Of a stretch of DNA of 64,000 nt, positions 33,607-42,748 are shown piece by piece; within the stretch, counting starts at the first letter, position 1, and each line of letters starts with the position of its first letter. The position numbers and the translations under genes were made by a program. Origin of the DNA: Aquibacillus halophilus (GTDB lineage: Bacteria > Bacillota > Bacilli > Bacillales > Amphibacillaceae). Below the pieces are notes generated by a model. That model saw only the letters and a program-made list of their open reading frames with translations. It ran no database searches and was not told where the DNA came from. The stretch is taken from the NCBI RefSeq assembly GCF_009649745.1, contig NZ_WJNG01000002.1, positions 268,151 through 332,150 on the forward strand, given 5' to 3'.

Positions 33607-34695
33607 ATGAATTACAATGTATTAGATTTATTTTGTGGAGCCGGGGGATTAAGTTTAGGATTTAAAATGGCAGGTTTTAACATAGTTGGAGGCGTTGATT
33701 TCGATCAAGCAGCTATAGATACACATGCTTTAAATTTCGAGGACGGATTCCACTTTTGTGGTGATATATCAACGTTAGAGAACGAGTATATACTAGGAAA
33801 ATTCGAGGGAAAAGTAGATGTAGTAATTGGAGGTCCACCATGTCAAGGGTTCAGTACTGCGAACATGTGGCAAAAAGATCACAAAGAAGATGACCGAAAC
33901 AAACTATTTTATGAGTTTATCCGTTTTGTAAAATTGTTAAAGCCAAAAGCTTTTGTGATGGAAAATGTAAGAGGAATTTTAACGAAAGACAATGGCCATG
34001 TAAGAGAAGCAATGCTAGAAATTATGAGCGAGTTAGGTTATAAGGTAGATGTGAAGGTACTTACGGCTTCTGATTATGGTGTGCCGCAAAAACGTATGAG
34101 AGCTTTCTTTGTAGGAATTAATGAGAAAATAGGAGATACATTTGATTTTGATACATTACAGAAAAAAGCAAAAGTAACAGTGGAAAATGCAATTAGTGAT
34201 ATCTATAAACTTGAAAAAATAACAAAGAACTCAACAGTAGAAGACAAGTTCAACTTAGATCAAGAGACAATTGGTATGTACCAATCGTTGATGAGAAAGA
34301 ATTCTAGCGATATTTTACACAATCATAACATTAAGTATCCGAATGATATAGTTCAAGTCCGAATGGCATTCGTACCAGAAGGCGGCAACTGGAGAGACGT
34401 GCCGGAACATTTATGGGATAATGTGCGTACAAATAGACACTCATCAGCATATAGAAGATTGGATAGTCAAGACGTATCCATTACAATAGATACGGGACAT
34501 ATGAATTACTTCCATCCTAAATACGATCGAGTACCGACAGTGAGAGAATCAGCAAGAATACAAAGTTTTCCTGATGATTTCATATTTACAGGTGGACAAG
34601 GTGCTCAGTTTAGGCAAGTAGGAAATGCCGTACCACCATTATTAAGTAAAGCTATAGCTAGTGCGCTAAAGCCATATTTAGATGGAGCATTATAA
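33607..34695 (+). CDS. C5-cytosine DNA methyltransferase, LlaJI M1-type
   Basis: A 362-residue AdoMet-dependent methylase. Motif I LDLFCGAGGLSLGF at residues 6-19, motif IV GGPPCQGFS with catalytic Cys79, motif VI MENVRGI near 119, motif VIII QKRMRAFFVG near 160 and motif X RQVGNAVPPLL near the end are all intact. The region between VIII and IX is the target-recognition part. LlaJI-type systems use two C5 methylases because the site is asymmetric, one for each strand; this one is followed by a second 13 bases downstream. The ribosome site is GAAGGAG. It protects host DNA against the R1-R2 nuclease. Confidence 0.95.
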   Translation: MNYNVLDLFCGAGGLSLGFKMAGFNIVGGVDFDQAAIDTHALNFEDGFHFCGDISTLENEYILGKFEGKVDVVIGGPPCQGFSTANMWQKDHKEDDRNKLFYEFIRFVKLLKPKAFVMENVRGILTKDNGHVREAMLEIMSELGYKVDVKVLTASDYGVPQKRMRAFFVGINEKIGDTFDFDTLQKKAKVTVENAISDIYKLEKITKNSTVEDKFNLDQETIGMYQSLMRKNSSDILHNHNIKYPNDIVQVRMAFVPEGGNWRDVPEHLWDNVRTNRHSSAYRRLDSQDVSITIDTGHMNYFHPKYDRVPTVRESARIQSFPDDFIFTGGQGAQFRQVGNAVPPLLSKAIASALKPYLDGAL

Positions 34696-34708
34696 GGAGG
34701 ATATTATT

Positions 34709-35791
34709 ATGGATTATAAAACAATAGACTTATTCTGTGGCGCGGGGGGATTTAGTTTAGGTTTTGAAATGGCAGGATTTAAAACTTCTCTTGCAATCGA
34801 TAAATGGGATCATGCCATAAATACGTTTAACCATAATAGGGATAACCAAGTAGGCATTAGCATTGATATAAATGAATTTGATAATGATCGGCTAAAAGCG
34901 CTAATCGCACAAAATGATATAACTGGGATTATTGGAGGACCTCCCTGTCAAGGGTTTAGTATGGTAGGGACGAGAGATGAATCGGATGACCGGAATAGTT
35001 TATATTTACAATACGTTAGATTTGTTGAAGTCGTTCGACCAAAGTTTTTCATATTAGAAAATGTAAAAGGATTGCTTAATCTTAAAAAAGGCCATTTTAA
35101 AGATGACATTATTGAAAGATTCAGTGGACTAGGATACAACGTCACGTATAAACTATTAAAAGCTTCTGATTACGGTGTTCCTCAAAATAGAGAGAGAGTA
35201 TTTTTTGTAGGACTTCGAAATGATGTGTTCAACGATACTTTCTTTGCGTTTCCTAAAGGACATGAATCAAATTCTGTATCTACAAGTCAAGCAATCTCTG
35301 ATTTACCAAGTCTGGATAATGGCGACGATCAAGAGATTTATAAAACAGAACCCCAAAATGACTATCAACAACTCATGAGAAATAATAGTGACACAGTATC
35401 AAATAATGAAATAACAAATCATACGGAACAAACCAAAAATATCATATCTCTGGTTCCAGATGGAGGTTCTATAAAAGATATACCGGAAGAATATTACACG
35501 GTAAGAAATTACAACACGGCATTTAAGAGAATGGATAGTGAAAAACCAAGTACCACCATCGATTGTGGACATAGAAATTATTTTCACTATAAGGAAAATA
35601 GAGTTCCAACCGTTAGAGAATCAGCAAGAATACAAAGTTTTCCGGATGATTACTACTTCACAGGAAGTAAAACTAGTCAATATACGCAGGTGGGAAATGC
35701 TGTACCACCATTACTTGCAAAACAAATCGCACAAGAGATCAACAAATTATTAGAAGTTGTTCAAGATGAGCAACTTACTTTAAATGTTTAG
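34709..35791 (+). CDS. C5-cytosine DNA methyltransferase, LlaJI M2-type
   Basis: A 360-residue paralogue of the preceding enzyme with the same motif order: IDLFCGAGGFSLGF (6-19), GGPPCQGFS with Cys80, LENVKGLL, QNRERVFFVG and TQVGNAVPPLL. The two proteins share their ends (TVRESARIQSFPDD) but differ in the target-recognition region, which fits methylation of the two strands of an asymmetric site. The start is ATG 34709 with AAGGAGG 8 bases upstream; the in-frame ATG at 34682 would overlap M1 and lacks a ribosome site. It ends the operon at a two-way terminator. Confidence 0.95.
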   Translation: MDYKTIDLFCGAGGFSLGFEMAGFKTSLAIDKWDHAINTFNHNRDNQVGISIDINEFDNDRLKALIAQNDITGIIGGPPCQGFSMVGTRDESDDRNSLYLQYVRFVEVVRPKFFILENVKGLLNLKKGHFKDDIIERFSGLGYNVTYKLLKASDYGVPQNRERVFFVGLRNDVFNDTFFAFPKGHESNSVSTSQAISDLPSLDNGDDQEIYKTEPQNDYQQLMRNNSDTVSNNEITNHTEQTKNIISLVPDGGSIKDIPEEYYTVRNYNTAFKRMDSEKPSTTIDCGHRNYFHYKENRVPTVRESARIQSFPDDYYFTGSKTSQYTQVGNAVPPLLAKQIAQEINKLLEVVQDEQLTLNV

Positions 35792-35802
35792 ACAATATAG
35801 AC

Positions 35803-35830
35803 GAACCCCCTTTCAAGCGAAAGGGGGTTC
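35803..35830. terminator. Bidirectional terminator
   Basis: Perfect 12-bp stem GAACCCCCTTTC / GAAAGGGGGTTC with loop AAGC and A/T tracts on both sides. It serves the M2 gene and the convergent third methylase. Confidence 0.9.
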
Positions 35831-35833
35831 ATT

Positions 35834-36937
35834 TTATATATTTAGTGGAATTTCTTCTTGCACTACAAGATCTTCATACTTCCATTTTGATGGAACGGAA
35901 GGATAATCCACTTTTGCAAAGGTTTTTAAAATCGATTCAAATATGATCTCTGCTGCTTTAGGTGGGACAGCCATCCCTACTTGTTGCCGTACTTTTTCTT
36001 TTTTTCCTTCAAATACGAAATCATCAGGAAATGTTTGCAATCTAGCACGTTCTCTGTTGGTAAGTGCACGTGATTTTTCCCAGTGGTATACATGTGTACC
36101 ACCTCCACCAGATCCTGTTACTGTGTAAGATGGTTTATTTCGGTCGAGCCTACGATAGATTTGACTCATTCGGGCACCTTTTACGTTCAAACGAAGTTCC
36201 TCTGGAATCCCTTCATACCAAGCATTTTTTCCTTCAGGAATTGAATCTAGCATTTGAACCGTTCTAGGGTTATGTTTCGTAAACTCATGATTCGGCGCAT
36301 CATCTGGGATAGGAGGATGCATAATAACCTCTGAAGCAGTTACATATTTTTCTGCTGTTGTTGGTGCCGGTACTTTAAATTCTAAGTTTAAGTCTTTCCG
36401 AATGCCTACAATAATAATTCGATGTCTCGTTTGCGGAACACCATATTGTTCAAATTTGTATAAATGTGGGGTGATTTTATACCCTTTTCCCGCAGTTGCC
36501 AACTCGTCAAGAATTTTGATGAAAGTTTGTCCTTCATTTGCACTTTGTAATCCACCTACATTCTCCGCAACAAAGAATTTAGGTTGATGATGTTTTAGAA
36601 CTTTTACACCATAGGAATATAAAGGGCCGTAATCGCCGTCGACCCCTTTATGTTCACCAACAAGGCTATAATCATTGCAAGGAAATCCAAACGCAAATGC
36701 ATCAATTGGAGGAAGGTTCTCAATCTCCAACTCCTGAACAGGTTTATGGTACACCGTGTCAGGTTTGTTAGGACAAATATTCTGTGTATATGTTTGACAG
36801 GCAAATTCACATATGTCATTTGCCCAAGCATGTTCTATTTTATATTCATTATTATTATGGTCTATGACTCTAACGTTTTTAGCTCCTAAAGCAAGCCCTC
36901 CTGGACCGTTAAAAAGCTCACCTTTACGAAATAACAT
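35834..36937 (-). CDS. Third C5-cytosine DNA methyltransferase
   Basis: A 367-residue methylase of a subfamily distinct from the LlaJI pair. Motif I is ELFNGPGGLALGA, motif IV GFPCNDYS (Asn where most have Gln after the catalytic Cys, near residue 86), motif VI AENVGGL, motif VIII QTRHRIIIVG and motif X RQQVGMAVPP. All core residues except that Gln are kept, so it is probably active. AGGAGG lies 8 bases before the ATG on the minus strand. It is divergent from an HNH nuclease gene and probably modifies the site that enzyme or the following operon recognises. Confidence 0.92.
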   Translation of the reverse strand: MLFRKGELFNGPGGLALGAKNVRVIDHNNNEYKIEHAWANDICEFACQTYTQNICPNKPDTVYHKPVQELEIENLPPIDAFAFGFPCNDYSLVGEHKGVDGDYGPLYSYGVKVLKHHQPKFFVAENVGGLQSANEGQTFIKILDELATAGKGYKITPHLYKFEQYGVPQTRHRIIIVGIRKDLNLEFKVPAPTTAEKYVTASEVIMHPPIPDDAPNHEFTKHNPRTVQMLDSIPEGKNAWYEGIPEELRLNVKGARMSQIYRRLDRNKPSYTVTGSGGGGTHVYHWEKSRALTNRERARLQTFPDDFVFEGKKEKVRQQVGMAVPPKAAEIIFESILKTFAKVDYPSVPSKWKYEDLVVQEEIPLNI

Positions 36938-37134
36938 GTCTTAAACCTCCTAGTGTTGTCGTGAAAAATAGCTAGTAAGATTATATATCATTTTTTTGAA
37001 AAGCGCACGGATAGAGAATGTGTGTTCCTAGCGTATAACTATGATAGTAGAAAGAATAATGAACTAGTCAAACAACACTATGCTATTTAATGCTAAAATA
37101 TAGATTGCGATATTCTAATAAAGGAGAGTAATGT

Positions 37135-38133
37135 ATGACATTTTTATTGAAAAAATTGTTGCCAAATGAATTAGGTAATGGAGAATCAGCAAGAGGACCG
37201 CACTTGCTAATTCACAAAAAAACCAAGTCCTTCTTTCCATCTTTAGGTAGAACAAAAGAAAATGATTATATATATTTACAAGTCAATGGTGTTTCACTGA
37301 AGTACACTTACTACAACAGTAAATATAGCAAGCCGGACCAAGGCGGAAATGATGCTTACCGCCTTACAATAAATAATAGTATTAGAAGCACCTCAAGCCC
37401 GTTTAGTGCTGGTGACATCGTACTGTTACAGCACACTGCTCCGAATACTTATAAATTACATTATTTTTCAACCACAGATCCATATTACAACGTAGCCCAA
37501 TCACTGTTAGATGCTCAACCGAAAACAACGTGTAAATTAATATCAAGTACTTTTTTAAAGAGCTTAGGTATTACATCAAGTGGTCCTTCAACGAGTGGTG
37601 GATCTCCAACACCTGTTAATGGTGGGACTAAACCGCCACCAAGGAAAAAAACTGTCCCTTCAAAAGATTTAGATGAATTATTAGGTAAGAATGTTGTAGA
37701 GGATGAAGTGAAAAGGAAATTAGGAAGTAGACGTAGCACTTCTATTGAACGCGACACAGATTTCCGAAAAGTAATTTTATATTTGTATAATTATAAATGT
37801 GCAATCAGTGAAGAGTCATCAACTTTCTATTATGAGGGATTCTGCAATCTAGAAGCTGCTCATATTATACCAAAAGAAAATGGAGGAGGAGATCATCCTT
37901 CTAATGGGATTGCGATGACACGTGATTTGCACTGGGCTTTTGACAAGGGTTTTTTTACTATAGATCCTGAAGATTATAGTATAGTTGTGCACCCAGAGAT
38001 TCTTAGGACTTCATCACCGTTAAATGAATATCATGGTCAATACATTCTCTTTCCAGAAAGAAATGAGGTACTACCAGATCGAGAAGCTTTGCAATGGAGA
38101 ATGGAGCATATATTTGGTGAAAATTTTAATTAA
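37135..38133 (+). CDS. HNH restriction-type endonuclease
   Basis: A 332-residue protein. The N-terminal 130 residues (beta-rich, LVLIHKKTKS-like start through LLQHTAPNTYKLHYF) probably recognise DNA. A Pro/Gly-rich linker (residues 140-175) leads to an HNH domain: YNYKCAISEESS, LEAAHIIPKENGGGDHPSNGIAMTRDLHWAFDKGFFTID. The AAHI His, the Asn in SNG and the final His of LHWAFD form the metal site. AAAGGAGAG precedes the ATG by 7 bases. The divergent methylase 200 bases away is the likely cognate modification enzyme, which would make this a type II-like system; a strong hairpin follows. Confidence 0.85.
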   Translation: MTFLLKKLLPNELGNGESARGPHLLIHKKTKSFFPSLGRTKENDYIYLQVNGVSLKYTYYNSKYSKPDQGGNDAYRLTINNSIRSTSSPFSAGDIVLLQHTAPNTYKLHYFSTTDPYYNVAQSLLDAQPKTTCKLISSTFLKSLGITSSGPSTSGGSPTPVNGGTKPPPRKKTVPSKDLDELLGKNVVEDEVKRKLGSRRSTSIERDTDFRKVILYLYNYKCAISEESSTFYYEGFCNLEAAHIIPKENGGGDHPSNGIAMTRDLHWAFDKGFFTIDPEDYSIVVHPEILRTSSPLNEYHGQYILFPERNEVLPDREALQWRMEHIFGENFN

Positions 38134-38181
38134 GTTGGAAAATCAAGTTTTTCACTATATTTACAAATAAATGATATAAAT

Positions 38182-38212
38182 AAGCAACTTTCTTTTTAGA
38201 AAGTTGCTTATT
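38182..38212. terminator. Terminator behind the HNH gene
   Basis: Perfect 12-bp stem AAGCAACTTTCT / AGAAAGTTGCTT with loop TTTT. The T tract behind it is short. Confidence 0.8.
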
Positions 38213-38311
38213 TGCATATAGATGAATATATAAACTTTTCTAATAGGTATCTAGCTAAATCACTATAATTTTCAACTTATCCATGATCTATAAAAAAGTC
38301 AGTATGAATGT

Positions 38312-38371
38312 AAATACCTTACTTACAAGTTTGTAATTTAGCATGACAAACCTGTATATAAGGTATTTTTT
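38312..38371. ncRNA. Large hairpin in the leader of the Mza-like operon
   Basis: Arms of 23 nt (38312-38334 and 38346-38368) with three mismatches and an 11-nt loop, followed by TTTTTT-rich sequence. A second small stem CCCCA / TGGGG follows at about 38402-38437. This may be a terminator, an attenuator or a small RNA gene; the sequence does not decide. Confidence 0.45.
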
Positions 38372-38560
38372 ATAGAATTCTAGCTGTGAAAAAACAACTC
38401 CCCATTCTTATATAGAATTTTGTATTGGGGATTTATGTAAAATGTCGTAATTTGAACAATTTTATCAATTAATATAGTAAAATGGAAGTGGAAATACTAT
38501 AATTTAACATTTCAGACTAATATATATTCTAATATAATATTTTGATCGGAAGACACTAAT

Positions 38561-38577
38561 CTATGTTATAAACATAG
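38561..38577. promoter_or_regulatory. Dyad before the MutL-like ATPase gene
   Basis: CTATGTT-ATA-AACATAG, a perfect 7-bp inverted repeat 6 bases before an in-frame ATG (38584). It sits at the place expected for an operator over the promoter or translation start of the operon. Confidence 0.5.
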
Positions 38578-38622
38578 TTTTATATGATACTATTTAAAAA
38601 ATTGACAAGAGTTGGTGAGAAA

Positions 38623-40047
38623 TTGAATACAGAAGTAGTTCAACCAGTTGTATCAAACTTTATTAAATCTTTGAGAGATGTAGGGTACACATTTGAAGTA
38701 GCTGTTGCAGATGTACTTGATAATAGCATTACTGCAAAAGCTAGTAACATACAAATCTCTTGTATGCCAAACCCTAAAACTGTTTTTACGTTATTAGACG
38801 ATGGGGTAGGTATGTCGAATAGTGAGCTCATTGATGCGATGCGTCTATCAACCAATGACCCAGACTCTCAAAGAGATGGTGCTGATTTAGGGAAATTTGG
38901 GCTTGGATTAAAAACTGCCTCTTTTTCTCAATGCAAGGATTTAACAGTTTTATCAAAAAAGAATGGAACAATTTCCATAAAACAATGGGATTTAGAATAT
39001 ATTTCAAGAGAAAATGAATGGTTATTAATAACCCCCGATATTAAAAAGTATGAAGGCATACCATTATTCGAAGAACTTATGAACCAAGAAAGCGGAACTT
39101 TAGTAGTTTGGCAGGGAATTGATACGTTTCAGGAATCAGATATCCCAAGTAAGGTAGATGTGTTAAGAGACCATTTATCTTTAGTTTTTCATTGTTTTTT
39201 GGAAGGGGTTGCTCCAGGGAAAAGTGCATTAAGTATTTCTGTGAATGGGCAACAATTAGAACCTTTTAATCCATTCAATCCAAAACATATCGCTACACAA
39301 CAGTTAGTACCTGAAAAAATAAAATTCCAAGGCTCAGAAATAGTAGTCCAGCCGTTTATATTGCCACATCATTCTAAACTGTCTCAACAAGAGTATGATA
39401 AGTATGCGACGAAAGATGGCTATACCAAGTCTCAGGGATTCTATTTATATCGTGCCAATCGCTTACTAGTTCACGGAACTTGGTGGGGAATGCATCGAAC
39501 GAACGATGCGCATAAGCTTGTTCGGATTAAGATCGATATTCCTAATAATCAAGATTATGCATGGGGTATAGATATTAAGAAATCAATCGCAAACCCGATA
39601 AGCGTAATAAAGAAAGATCTGAAACGAATTATACAACAAGTGACAGTAAAAGGGTCAAGACCATATACAGGTAGAGGTAAAAAGATTGAAGATAAGACAA
39701 CTACTAGGTTTTGGGAACTTGTATCTGACAATGGTGACATTCACTTTTCGATCAATAGAAAGCACCCATTAATCAAAGACTTGGAAAGTGAACTATCAGA
39801 TGAAAATCAAAGTCTATTAAACGTCATATTAATGGGACTAGAAAGTTATCTGCCACTTGATGCTATCGTAGCGCAGTTGAACAGTAATCCATTGAAAGTA
39901 AAACAAGAAACTTTAATCAATGAAAATGACATTAAAGCGCTTGTTGAAAATTGGCGTTCTAAGGGCATAAGTGAAATGTTTATAAAAGAATTATTAAAAA
40001 CTGAAGTATATAAAAATAAGGAGGCTTATTTTGAGGATGGCAAATGA
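38623..40047 (+). CDS. MutL/Hsp90-like (GHKL) ATPase of an Mza-type defence operon
   Basis: About 474 residues. The GHKL ATP-binding fold is complete: VADVLDNSITA (N box Asn), LLDDGVGMSN (DxGxG), GKFGLGLKTASFSQC (G2 box) and a later basic region. Such ATPases act as DNA clamps or conformational switches, as in MutL. TTG 38623 has GGTGAG 5 bases upstream; the in-frame ATG 38584 has no ribosome site and adds 13 residues, but cannot be excluded. It overlaps the Z1 gene by 17 bases and is first in a four-gene operon, MutL-Z1-PD-(D/E)XK-AIPR. Confidence 0.88.
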   Translation: MNTEVVQPVVSNFIKSLRDVGYTFEVAVADVLDNSITAKASNIQISCMPNPKTVFTLLDDGVGMSNSELIDAMRLSTNDPDSQRDGADLGKFGLGLKTASFSQCKDLTVLSKKNGTISIKQWDLEYISRENEWLLITPDIKKYEGIPLFEELMNQESGTLVVWQGIDTFQESDIPSKVDVLRDHLSLVFHCFLEGVAPGKSALSISVNGQQLEPFNPFNPKHIATQQLVPEKIKFQGSEIVVQPFILPHHSKLSQQEYDKYATKDGYTKSQGFYLYRANRLLVHGTWWGMHRTNDAHKLVRIKIDIPNNQDYAWGIDIKKSIANPISVIKKDLKRIIQQVTVKGSRPYTGRGKKIEDKTTTRFWELVSDNGDIHFSINRKHPLIKDLESELSDENQSLLNVILMGLESYLPLDAIVAQLNSNPLKVKQETLINENDIKALVENWRSKGISEMFIKELLKTEVYKNKEAYFEDGK

Positions 40048-42748
40048 ACAACAGACTGATCAGAATATGATGTATGAACATGTCAAAGAGAAGATTGCGG
40101 GAATTCTCGAAGATCAAAAGAGTCTTCAAGAGGATACAATTAAAGATCTAGTGGAGGAATGGAAGAAATTAATAGAATCTACCCCTCCTGCTTTTCTGAA
40201 GACAATATTAGGAATAACGGATGCGGATAATATACGACCGCTATCTGAAGAGGAATGGGCTTATATTCAAAATGAATTAGAACAATCCTTTGACGTTCGA
40301 ATAACAACGGGAATACTTGTGACTGGAACGGACCAAAAAAAGCGAGATTTGTCTTGGTGGACGAGTAAGAAACAGTTAGAATCTGATAACTATTATCTTA
40401 CCAATTATATGAATTACATGAAAAGTGATTTACCACCTCAAGTGCTAGAAACTATTCATGAAGATACAGATGCAATCATGAATAACCTTGCTGATCCAGA
40501 TTCAGATGCGTTTTCCAGGTACGGTATGGTAGTTGGACACGTACAATCGGGGAAAACCTCTAACTATGCTGCTTTAATTTGTAAAGCTGCAGATGCAGGT
40601 TATCGTTTTATTGTTGTCATTGCAGGTGGACAAAATAACTTGCGCAATCAAACACAAACGAGATTGGACGAAGTATTTGTAGGTGCAAACTATCAAGGTG
40701 TTGGGCAGTTAGCCGGATTTAAAAGAGAAAAAATGCCTGATAGTTTAACGAATGCTGATAATGACTTTAAAATTGAAACAGCTAGAGCACGGGGAACAAC
40801 GAACTTTGAAAATATGAAATTGCCTATTTTAGTTGTCATTAAGAAACACACAAAAACGTTATCTCATCTATTAAAATGGTTAGATGATCATTATAAAAAC
40901 CAAGTAGATAAGGCTATGTTGGTTATAGATGATGAGTCTGACTATGCTTCCATTAATACTAAAAAAGAGGAAGATCCAACAGTTATAAATGAGAAAATCC
41001 GTTTACTCTTACAGAAATTTAAGAAGAGTGCATATGTTGCGTACACGGCCACACCTTATGCAAATATCTTTATTGATCATGCTGCACAAAATAATGAGGC
41101 GGGCAGAGACTTGTTCCCTAGTGATTTTATTTATGCTTTAGATGCACCATCTAACTATTTTGGTGCTGAAAAGATTTTTAATAAAGAGAATGAGAAGTAC
41201 GTAGTTAAAATTCCTGATAACGAAGCCGTTTATGAGTTGGATGAAAACATTCTATATCCTAAAAATGAGTACCCTTTTGTTATCAAACATAAGAAAGACT
41301 ATCAATATGAGTTGGAACACTTGCCTGAAAGTTTGTATGATGCCGTCAGGTTATTTGTCATAAATATCGCTATCCGTAATCTTCGAAATCAAAATAAACA
41401 CAACAGCATGTTAATTCATATTTCAAGATTCACAAATGTTCATGTGAAAGTTAGAAAGCTTGTAGCTGAGTATTTTGACACACTAAAAAAAGAAATCAAA
41501 ACATATGGAAGTGTTTCCGATCCTATTAAATATTCACAGGATTTGAAGGAAATGAAAGATACGTTTGATACACGATTACAAGATATTGAATTTGATTTCG
41601 AAACCATTTTGAACACGATCTGTAAGATGGTGGACACCATTCAAATTAGAGATGTACACCAAAGTGCGAAAATCAAATTAGAGTATAGAAAAGATACTCA
41701 GACAAATGTCATTGTTATCGGTGGCTTAAGCTTGTCACGTGGGTTTACATTAGAGGGACTAAGTGTTAGTTATTTCTTAAGAACCACGATTTATTATGAT
41801 ACGTTGATGCAAATGGGACGTTGGTTTGGTTATCGCGTTGGTTATGAAGACATCTGCAGGGTGTATTTGACCGATGATCTAAATAAGAAATTTGGATTTA
41901 TTATTGAAGCCACAAATGATTTAGTTAGTCGTTTACATGATATGCGTGAGGAGAATTTAACACCAGAAGACTTTGGCTTGGCTGTGCAACTGCATCCAGA
42001 TAGTTTACTCCAAGTAACTGCTCGCAATAAATCAAAAAACACAGAAGATATGTTTTTGCAGATGAATCTGGATGGCCAATTAAAAGAAACAGGGTGGCTT
42101 AGCAGCTTAACTGATGACATGGAGACGAATGAAACGCTCTTAGTAAAAACAATTCAAAAATTGTTGTCGAATGATTATGAGCACATAGAAAATAAGAGCC
42201 ATGTGTGGAAAGATGTTGATCGCACCATCATTCAAGATTTTGTAAGTGATTATCGTACGTATAAAAATGATCCTTTAGGTTTGAAATCAAGAATGCCAAT
42301 TGACTTCATAAAAGAATATATAAAAGATTGTGAACTAGATTGGGATGTAGTCCTATTTAATGGAACAGGTAATAAGGAATTTGAACTCGAGTCGGTGAAA
42401 GTTAACCGACAAGTTCGAAAAGTAACAAAAAAAGCGGGTTATTATGAAGTATCGAATAAACAACTCTCTAGGGCTAACCCTGAAAAAATAATTATGCCTG
42501 ATGAATTTAAGAACTTAAGTTCACGTGATATGAGAAAAGAGATGGAGAAACCATTATTAATGTTACATGCTTTAACGCTCAAGGAAAATGAAAACGAGTG
42601 GAGTGCTGTTGGTTTCGGAATAAGTTTTCCAATTATGGAAACTTCGCATATTAATAGTTTAAAAGTACGAATTAATAGTGTGTACAGGAAACAAATAGAA
42701 GAAGCATACAATGATGAAGTTGGTGATTATGGTGATTACGAAGACTAA
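40031..42748 (+). CDS. Z1-domain SF2-like ATPase
   Basis: A 905-residue helicase-like protein with a Z1 domain. Walker A is VVGHVQSGKTSNYAALI (near residue 165), followed by AGGQNNLRNQTQTRLD, Walker B LVIDDESDYASI, TATPYANIFID (motif III-like) and in the C-terminal RecA fold VIVIGGLSLSRGFTLEGL with QMGRWFGYR (motif VI-like). It probably moves on DNA with ATP. TTG 40031 has AAGGAGG 6 bases upstream and overlaps the ATPase gene by 17 bases. Z1 proteins occur with GHKL ATPases, PD-(D/E)XK and AIPR proteins in defence loci. Confidence 0.9.
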   Translation: MRMANEQQTDQNMMYEHVKEKIAGILEDQKSLQEDTIKDLVEEWKKLIESTPPAFLKTILGITDADNIRPLSEEEWAYIQNELEQSFDVRITTGILVTGTDQKKRDLSWWTSKKQLESDNYYLTNYMNYMKSDLPPQVLETIHEDTDAIMNNLADPDSDAFSRYGMVVGHVQSGKTSNYAALICKAADAGYRFIVVIAGGQNNLRNQTQTRLDEVFVGANYQGVGQLAGFKREKMPDSLTNADNDFKIETARARGTTNFENMKLPILVVIKKHTKTLSHLLKWLDDHYKNQVDKAMLVIDDESDYASINTKKEEDPTVINEKIRLLLQKFKKSAYVAYTATPYANIFIDHAAQNNEAGRDLFPSDFIYALDAPSNYFGAEKIFNKENEKYVVKIPDNEAVYELDENILYPKNEYPFVIKHKKDYQYELEHLPESLYDAVRLFVINIAIRNLRNQNKHNSMLIHISRFTNVHVKVRKLVAEYFDTLKKEIKTYGSVSDPIKYSQDLKEMKDTFDTRLQDIEFDFETILNTICKMVDTIQIRDVHQSAKIKLEYRKDTQTNVIVIGGLSLSRGFTLEGLSVSYFLRTTIYYDTLMQMGRWFGYRVGYEDICRVYLTDDLNKKFGFIIEATNDLVSRLHDMREENLTPEDFGLAVQLHPDSLLQVTARNKSKNTEDMFLQMNLDGQLKETGWLSSLTDDMETNETLLVKTIQKLLSNDYEHIENKSHVWKDVDRTIIQDFVSDYRTYKNDPLGLKSRMPIDFIKEYIKDCELDWDVVLFNGTGNKEFELESVKVNRQVRKVTKKAGYYEVSNKQLSRANPEKIIMPDEFKNLSSRDMRKEMEKPLLMLHALTLKENENEWSAVGFGISFPIMETSHINSLKVRINSVYRKQIEEAYNDEVGDYGDYED

